Shown here: positions 60,401 through 64,000 of the stretch, in pieces
How positions within the stretch are numbered: the first letter of the stretch is position 1
Layout: each line of letters begins with the position of its first letter
Source of the DNA: Bacillus sp. FJAT-26390
Lineage (GTDB): Bacteria > Bacillota > Bacilli > Paenibacillales > Paenibacillaceae
Assembly: GCF_001682865.1 (NCBI RefSeq)
Contig: NZ_MAQX01000011.1
Location: forward strand, 186,614 to 250,613
Length of the DNA: 64,000 nt
Direction of reading: 5' to 3'
Notes under the pieces: model-generated
Databases searched by the model: none
Told to the model about the DNA's origin: nothing
What the model saw: the letters and a program-made list of their open reading frames with translations, nothing else
Position numbers and translations under genes: made by a program

Positions 60401-61160
60401 AAGCAATGCGGGGACCGTAAGCTTTACCTCCGGCGCTTTTTCTGGAAACACGTTTTCCAACACTGTCGTCACGCCGGTTTACCAGCCGCAGATTTCGCTT
60501 GGCAAATCGGCTGATACCGCAAACGCGACTGTCGGCGATACCGTCACCTATTCATTAACCATCAAAAATACGGGCAACATTGCCGCCGATGCTTCGGTAT
60601 TAGATACGATTCCTACCGGAGCCGCATTCGTTCCAAACAGCGTGCTGGTCAACGGCGTGCCTCAGCCGGGGGCGAATCCGGCGACTGGCGTATCCGTCGG
60701 TACCGTCCAACCGGGAGCATCCGTCAGCGTTCTCATTACGCTTCAGGTTACCGTCGATGCGCTTCCGTCACCGCAGCTGCTCGTCAATCAAGCGACAGCC
60801 AATTACTCCTATTCGCCGCCGGATGGCCGTTTGCTGACAGGCACCGTTTTGTCCAATGTTTTGTCTATCCCTGTTTCCTCGCCAAATGTGACGGTCGTGA
60901 AGAGCGCCTCCTCCGTTGATGCTGTCGTAGGCGATACGATTACGTATACTATGCTCGTGACTAACAACGGAATTGCAGCCGTCAGCAACGTTGTCCTCAT
61001 CGATCCTGTACCTGCTGGAACGACGTTTACTGCCGGCAGTGTCATTGTTAATGGCATATCACGGCCTTCGGCGAATCCGAATAACGGCATCACGATCGGC
61101 ACTATTGCTCCGGGTGCCAGCTCAACGGTTACTTTCCAAGTGCTGGTTGTCTCGATATGA
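54453..61160 (+). CDS. Giant DUF11 tandem-repeat protein, N-terminal part (upstream frame of a split gene)
   Basis: 2235 residues. Residues ~1-345 are a distinct N-terminal domain (ATLNATGAITFTGNTLGLSR, STVLYAELIWGG). Then come about 15 DUF11-type repeats of 123-135 residues, the last one truncated. The repeats alternate between two types: one starting like ISLVKSANTxNATVGDTVTY and ending LPDGRxLxGS, the other starting NVxVVKSTxxxDAxVGD and ending SFTSGxFSG. No signal peptide, LPXTG or SLH segment is present. The frame ends with VVS-Ile-stop in mid-repeat; the continuation lies in another frame (61157-62836). GTG 54453 sits inside AAGGGGGTGA, whereas an ATA at 54462 has ideal spacing. DUF11 proteins are often cell-surface or spore-associated. 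Confidence 0.75.
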   Translation: MNSIPLVVRATLNATGAITFTGNTLGLSRSEVAGVPGTSDSIGAFITTNSAAQYGTYPLGTTSNYLENSSAAILVLPTGSTVLYAELIWGGTYVNGTVNLSAAINNPVTFRTPLNTFSVTPDAATSNTFDLGGGALGYVRSANVTAFVQAGGAGTYSTGSVVGTIIIPGDSTANHAGWTLAVIYQNPSLPFRNMSLRAGAILVQSASGPVNTTITGFATPISGALGGRALFSAQEGDANRTGDQALFGPTAASLVALSGTNNFANNFFASQINNDSGALNTTGTFGNRNQTNGAPGTNIIGGRQGWDITNVDVSARLTNNQSSAVLSLTTSGDAYVLNANAIQVDINAPIISVVLSDNVTGPTIGDIITYTVTVSNSGTANAASVVLTDTLSSNVSFVAGSVTVGGVAKPTFDIRTGAPLGSLNLANSITVTYQVVVTSLPSSAQISSTANAAFTFQSVAGGSVITGVIPSNTVTVPVFAPNLSIVKSANTQNATVGDQVTYTMLVANTGSSAATLTLTDNIPAGTSFIANSFRVNGVVVAGANPAAGVAIGSVAAGGSSTVTFQVQVNSLPSPPQLVNQASATYTYQIPDGRIFPGSLVSNTVTIPVRLPSVTAVKTANLTDIAVGETLTYTIVVTNSGIAAVTNVTLTDAIPAGAEFVSGSVVVAGASRPTASPASGISIGTIAPSGSVTVTFAIRALSVPSSGSFVNQASVSYSSGAFSGLSLSGIVTTPVYQPIISIVKSGLPTSATVGGPVTYSFTVRNTGNIAAQATLTDNIPNGSSFIAGSVTVNGTARPSDSPVTGISLGSIPSSGSSTVSFKIILNTLPSPPTLVNQAVASYTYLLPSGRALAGSSSSNTVTLSAQAPNVSISKSANATAAAIGDIITFTLAVTNNSIVSVTNVNISDSLPNGTTFVAGSTTINGVPTAANPNVGIAVGTLNASAVITIVFQVQVTSLPSPAVIANVAGVSYTSGAFTGSSLSNTINIPAFQPVIGLVKSASTQSATEGDTYTYTIRASNTGNTTANVTITDNIPAGATFAANSVLINAVPFPGLSPVTGIPIGALQPGTTTEISFVVTVTSLPSPQVLVNQAVSQYNYSLPDGRQLNGASTSNTVSIPVSPPNVTIVKSLTTTAVVVGDTFAYTSVVTNNGIAPVNNVVINDPLSGNIAFINNSVIVNGTPRADSNPSSGIPIGTLAPGGSATVTFEVRVTMAVPSQITNQSTVSFTSGVFSASSSSNMTTTPVTQPQIALLLSANTSNATVGDTVTYTVLVSNAGNLAGQLTLSDPLPLGTTFAPNSVVVGGVPHPGESPVTGISVGSVPPGASIPVTYSVIVTSLPNPQFLVNQAFASYTFTPPDGRLLSGSAQSNTLSISVSAPNVAVVKSTTAVDAALGEIITYSVGVTNSGIEPINNVVLTDPVPDGAAFVAGSVTVNGTPVPGVPAGGIPLGTIAPSSTVTVTFKLSVIAIPASGQIGNQASVTFTSGAFSGMTTSNVVNTPVYQPIISLVKSANTINATLGDTVSYRIDVSNTGNYAGSVVLTDNIPAGAIFQPNSVLVGGLPQPGTDPVTGITINSVAPNTTVTVIFSVIIDSLPNPQQLSNQAAAAFSFVLPSGRPLSGSASSNTVVISVSAPNVSVVKSTASTAAAVGDIVTYSISILNSGIAAVNNVIFTDPLPVGTALVAGSVLVDGAARPAANPAAGVAIGTIAQGQTVVVSFNVTVTSLPASGQLSNRSSVSFTSGVFSGVTFSNTVIVPVYQPILTGIKTGSTSNATIGDTIVYTIAVQNAGNYPGNVTVTDTIPAGTSLVQNSVIVNGQLVPGADPAAGISLGSVTTAATVTFSVVINTLPPTQQLANQASATYSFTLPDTRTLNGSFVTNTLSIPVSAPNVVVVKSTTVIDAVVGDTLTYRLSVTNSGIENINNVRVIDQIPAGAAFQTGSVVVDGVPVPSADPTLGILLGTIAPGITILVDFSILVTSLPSPASLSNAGTVSFTSGAFSGNTFSNTVVTPVYQPQISLGKSADTANATVGDTVTYSLTIKNTGNIAADASVLDTIPTGAAFVPNSVLVNGVPQPGANPATGVSVGTVQPGASVSVLITLQVTVDALPSPQLLVNQATANYSYSPPDGRLLTGTVLSNVLSIPVSSPNVTVVKSASSVDAVVGDTITYTMLVTNNGIAAVSNVVLIDPVPAGTTFTAGSVIVNGISRPSANPNNGITIGTIAPGASSTVTFQVLVVSI

Positions 61161-62830
61161 GCCTGATTTCAAGCAATAATCCCATTGTGCAGAACCAATC
61201 GCTCGTTCAATTTGCTTCTGGAAGCGCAGCGTTTGTCACTTACTCCAATACGGTTAATACCGCATTGGTAGGCACTCGCGTCGAAATCAACAAAAGCGCG
61301 TTTGAAAGCGAGGTCTCATTAGGAAGCACGATAACGTACAAACTTATCGCCACGAACACTGGCAATGTAGCCGGCTATGTTACCCTTACCGACAAGCTGC
61401 CTGAGGGAACATCCTTTGTTGCAAACAGCTTGCTGCTAAACGGAACGCCGCTTCCCGGCTCTACGCCGGAATCCGGCATAACCATTGGCAGCCTGGAGCC
61501 TCAGGCTAGTGCCCAAATCGTTTTCCAGCTCATCGTCATCTCGCTGCCCAACAGCCTGCAGCTTGTTAATCAAGCGCGCGCCGATTCCGTCTTCCAGACT
61601 GCCGAGGGAAGAAGGGTTACGAGCACCACTTATTCCAACGCCCTTGTGACGCCTGTCAATCCTTTATCTGTATCTGCAAGCCTGCAAGCCAGCACCAGTC
61701 ACACATTTCCCTCTGACTTTGTTTCGTATTCGTTAACAATCGTCAATGAAGGCAATCTCAGCCTTAGAGATGCTGTCGCCTTCCTTACCCTGCCTGCCGG
61801 CGTACTTTTTGTACCCGGCAGCGTAACGGTAGACGACGTGATCTCACCGGAAGCCGACCCAAGATCCGGCATTCCGCTTGGTCTATTGCAGCCCCATTCT
61901 ACCGTTATGATTACCTATCGCACCCAAACGACCGAGGAAACGCCCTATCAGACTGTCAGCCAAGCAGCGATTCGTTATCTCATTTCCGGCACGCCAAGCT
62001 TTGTATTGTCTAATGAGGTAATCGTTACCCTTGTCAAACCTGAGATTATCGTCACTAAGCAGGTGGATCAAGAACTCGCGGTTCCCGGCGACACGCTGCA
62101 TTACACCATTCAAATTCGGAATGCAGCCCATATAGCGGTCGATGCAAGACTGGAGGATTCCTTGCCCGGCGGGGTGAGGTTTGTTGCGAACAGCCTAAAG
62201 CTAAATGGCATTCCAATGCCCAGCGCAAGGCTCGAGGATGGCATCACGCTCGGCACGCTGCTCGGGCAATCACTAAATGTCGTAACGTTTGCCGCTCAAA
62301 TCCCGCCGCAAATCTCCTCTATTGATCCGATAACGAATGCTGCAAGAGTCATCTACACCTTCCGGCTGTCGGATGGCAGAGTGGTTAGCAACACCTCGCT
62401 CTCCAATTCCGCTGCAACGGAAATCGCCGCTCCAATCATCCAAATCAGCGGGCGGGTTGCGCCTGCGGTCGTCGAATATGGCGATGCCATAACCATTCAT
62501 GCCATTCTCACAAACAACGGGAATTTGGCTGCAGACGTGTCCTTCATAAGCGACTTTCCTTATGGCGTCGATCTTCTACCGAAGACGTACCGCGTAGATG
62601 GCGCCAAACGAAATCCAAGCGCTTATGACGGGAACCGAACATGGCTGCTAGGAAGCGTACCGCCGGGATCTAGACTACTAATCGTATATTCGGCCGTCGT
62701 AACGGATGCGTATTTGTCAGAAAAAATATTAGGATACGTCATAGCAAGCTATACGTATGAGGCGGATGGCCGAAGCATGAACGGGGAGGCTGTATCCAAT
62801 CCGCTAGAGGTTGATGTGACCGGGGATGAT
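55500..62830 (+). repeat. Tandem array of about 19 DUF11 repeats
   Basis: Unit starts fall near 55500, 55896, 56284, 56668, 57057, 57427, 57819, 58192, 58585, 58958, 59353, 59726, 60114, 60487, 60888, 61279, 61670, 62041 and 62437. Spacings alternate between about 370-375 and 385-400 bases, giving a two-domain period near 765 bases. The protein level is well conserved, but the DNA is diverged, with no long identical copies evident, so the array is old rather than a recent expansion. The last four units are the least alike. Confidence 0.8.
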
Positions 62831-62836
62831 GAGTAG
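61157..62836 (+). CDS. DUF11 repeat protein, C-terminal part (downstream frame of the split gene)
   Basis: 559 residues in a different frame from the preceding gene, starting at an ATG that overlaps its stop (ATGA). The first residues, SLISSNNPIVQNQSLVQFAS, align with the middle of a DUF11 repeat whose first half ends the upstream frame, so the two frames were one gene. Three and a half or four repeats follow, and the protein ends EVDVTGDDE with no anchor motif. No Shine-Dalgarno precedes the ATG, so independent translation would need coupling. It could be a genuine frameshift (pseudogene), a sequencing or assembly indel, or programmed frameshifting; sequence cannot decide. Confidence 0.6.
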   Translation: MSLISSNNPIVQNQSLVQFASGSAAFVTYSNTVNTALVGTRVEINKSAFESEVSLGSTITYKLIATNTGNVAGYVTLTDKLPEGTSFVANSLLLNGTPLPGSTPESGITIGSLEPQASAQIVFQLIVISLPNSLQLVNQARADSVFQTAEGRRVTSTTYSNALVTPVNPLSVSASLQASTSHTFPSDFVSYSLTIVNEGNLSLRDAVAFLTLPAGVLFVPGSVTVDDVISPEADPRSGIPLGLLQPHSTVMITYRTQTTEETPYQTVSQAAIRYLISGTPSFVLSNEVIVTLVKPEIIVTKQVDQELAVPGDTLHYTIQIRNAAHIAVDARLEDSLPGGVRFVANSLKLNGIPMPSARLEDGITLGTLLGQSLNVVTFAAQIPPQISSIDPITNAARVIYTFRLSDGRVVSNTSLSNSAATEIAAPIIQISGRVAPAVVEYGDAITIHAILTNNGNLAADVSFISDFPYGVDLLPKTYRVDGAKRNPSAYDGNRTWLLGSVPPGSRLLIVYSAVVTDAYLSEKILGYVIASYTYEADGRSMNGEAVSNPLEVDVTGDDE

Positions 62837-62860
62837 CATGGAAAGGCGGAACCCATAAGA

Positions 62861-62896
62861 AACCCGACTGGACAGCGCTGTCCAAGTCGGGTTTTT
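62861..62896. terminator. Bidirectional terminator between DUF11 gene and isomerase gene
   Basis: AACCCGACT-GGACAGC / GCTGTCC-AAGTCGGGTT (62861-62892, one bulged base) followed by TTTTT on the plus strand. It lies 25 bases after the DUF11 stop and next to the isomerase stop (62898) on the minus strand, so it serves convergent transcripts. Confidence 0.85.
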
Positions 62897-62897
62897 G

Positions 62898-63755
62898 TTA
62901 AAGATTTTGCCAAAGCTGCTTGACGAGCTTCTTCAAATAGAGAGACTGCAGCCAGCGATCGCTAACTTCGGTTTGCCCTGAACCGGCGACGTCTCTCGTA
63001 ATCGCATAGGACGGCGGTCCGAGCTCGATCACTACAGGGAATATTTCATTATCCCGCCTTGCTCCCTTTAGCCAATGACGCATGGCGCTTTCCCACCATC
63101 TTGCAAAATGGGGCAGCATCGGATGATCGCCTGCTTCTCCGGGATCGATCTGAATTTGCTCGCCATTCGAGATGCGCGTATGGATGCTGCATGCATACGG
63201 CAGCAAGCTTTGGAGCATCTGCTCCGCTTCAGGCGATACCGTATGCATCTCACCCGCCAGCACATAATGGGAATAATCAATCGTAAGCTTAAGCAGCGGC
63301 AGCGACTCCAAAAACTGCCGCGTCCGAATGAGGTCCTGCGTAATCGTTCCCCGATGCGTCTCGATAAACACCGGAATGCCGGCTTGCCTTGCGAGCGCGT
63401 CGATGCCCGAGAGCAGTTCAAGCGCCGAGTCGCCGATTAGAAAAGGCGTCATTACCTGTGCGTTGATATAGTCAATATTTCCGAATGCAGCGGCCTTATC
63501 CAAAAAGTCGGACATGTCCTTCAGCGACGCAGGATAAGCGTTCACGCTGAACGATAAGCCGTAATTGTGAAGGAGCTCCTTCCAAAGTCCGCTCTCTTCA
63601 GGCGCCGGCACAAAAGCGTTAATGCCGTCGAAGCCGCTCTCCGCAATTAGCTTGAATTTCCCTTCCGTATCTGCCGCATGCCCCGCTGTACCTTCCAGCG
63701 CATTCATTCCCCACCAAGACATCTCCACCTGCAATTGATCGTTTATATTCTTCAT
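62898..63755 (-). CDS. Sugar phosphate isomerase/epimerase-like TIM-barrel protein
   Basis: 285 residues of the xylose-isomerase-like (AP endonuclease 2-type) barrel. Motifs are MSWWGMNALEG at the N-terminus, GIPVFIETHRGTITQD (metal Glu), KLTIDYSHYVLAGE (metal Asp/His) and the late FPVVIELGPPSYAI (second metal Glu). Typical roles are sugar or inositol-derivative epimerisation. There is no clear Shine-Dalgarno at ATG 63755, which lies 3 bases after the stop of the dioxygenase gene, so coupling is likely; ATG at residue 12 is an alternative. Together they may handle a modified sugar or phytane-type compound; unknown. Confidence 0.78.
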   Translation of the reverse strand: MKNINDQLQVEMSWWGMNALEGTAGHAADTEGKFKLIAESGFDGINAFVPAPEESGLWKELLHNYGLSFSVNAYPASLKDMSDFLDKAAAFGNIDYINAQVMTPFLIGDSALELLSGIDALARQAGIPVFIETHRGTITQDLIRTRQFLESLPLLKLTIDYSHYVLAGEMHTVSPEAEQMLQSLLPYACSIHTRISNGEQIQIDPGEAGDHPMLPHFARWWESAMRHWLKGARRDNEIFPVVIELGPPSYAITRDVAGSGQTEVSDRWLQSLYLKKLVKQLWQNL

Positions 63756-63758
63756 AAA

Positions 63759-64000
63759 TTAGTGCGGATACGCATTTTCGAATTCAATCCCGCACGGACC
63801 TCCGTCTGTATTGATTTCCAAATCGACAGGCGTGCCGTCTTGGCGGAACAACGGGCGATAGTGATTGCTGATATGAGTTGCTGACGCATTCGCGTAATGG
63901 CATATAAACGCGCGGCGGAATTGATCCTTCGTCTTGTTTCGGTAGGAGCCGTGAATGAGATTCCCGTTAAAAAACAACACGTCACCCTTATCCATAATTA
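63759..64000 (-). CDS. Phytanoyl-CoA dioxygenase (PhyH) family protein, 5'-truncated by window edge
   Basis: About 80 C-terminal residues are visible: KGDVLFFNGNLIHGSYRN contains the second iron-binding His, and RRAFICHYANASATHI has the Arg that would bind 2-oxoglutarate. The frame continues past 64000. Iron- and 2-oxoglutarate-dependent hydroxylase of unknown substrate. It is followed directly by the isomerase-like gene. Confidence 0.75.
   Translation of the reverse strand, partial: IMDKGDVLFFNGNLIHGSYRNKTKDQFRRAFICHYANASATHISNHYRPLFRQDGTPVDLEINTDGGPCGIEFENAYPH

Noticed and set aside
54453-62836. DUF11 array considered as a CRISPR or DNA tandem repeat
   Set aside because: Units are protein-coding, 370-400 bases long and diverged at DNA level; nothing like 24-40 base repeats with spacers.

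Overview
The window looks like chromosome of a spore-forming, plant-polysaccharide-degrading member of the Paenibacillaceae (Paenibacillus or a close relative). This rests on a gerA/gerB/gerC-type germinant receptor operon, an S-layer-homology protein, CUT1 sugar ABC transporters with no ATPase of their own, YesM/YesN-type two-component regulation, strong AGGAGG ribosome binding sites with frequent GTG and TTG starts, and the cobalamin and YodB-type regulatory motifs of Firmicutes. The genus is inferred; no 16S or other marker gene is present.

Layout. 1-2006: 3' part of hisC and a secreted SLH protein, both on the minus strand. 2083-24590: a mannan (glucomannan or galactomannan) utilisation locus. 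A long minus-strand operon (about 21.3 kb down to 2.1 kb) encodes a lipoprotein solute-binding protein, a 976-residue binding protein fused to carbohydrate-binding-like domains, permease pair 1, an NHL/TPR membrane protein, a Yip1 protein, a DUF5696 protein, permease pair 2, a cytoplasmic GH26 mannanase, an SGNH esterase, a membrane-anchored CBM35-GH26 mannanase and a GH2 beta-mannosidase. A divergent LacI regulator and a secreted GH5 mannanase complete it. Polymer is presumably cut outside, oligosaccharides imported, and hydrolysis and deacetylation finished inside. 24590-26453: an HNH protein, a 46-residue membrane peptide and a nitrilase. 26580-31008: a full ECF vitamin transporter operon with a DUF4430 lipoprotein under a cobalamin riboswitch. 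31032-38048: a TetR/MFS pair, azoR with a YodB-type operator, a two-component system whose kinase carries a four-cysteine GAF domain, and a Bcr/CflA-type MFS pump.

38180-43072 (plus strand): a divergent PRPP synthetase paralogue and the germination operon behind a sigma-G-like promoter. 43249-45772: a DUF3891 protein, a chorismate mutase and a luciferase-like flavin oxidoreductase. 45895-54325: a GH42 beta-galactosidase, two permeases, a binding protein and a YesN/YesM-type regulator pair. Two near-identical promoter modules (cre-like site plus paired TGTCCAA boxes) precede the binding-protein gene and the kinase gene. 54453-62836: a giant plus-strand DUF11-repeat gene of about 19 repeats, broken into two frames at 61157-61160 and possibly starting at an ATA codon. 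62898-64000: a sugar isomerase/epimerase-like protein and the 3' end of a phytanoyl-CoA dioxygenase family gene.

The best candidates for undescribed biology are the double-transporter cassette at 8449-21316 (NHL/TPR + Yip1 + DUF5696 + CBM-fused binding protein) and the signal-less alternating DUF11 repeat protein. Both are inferences from sequence alone.
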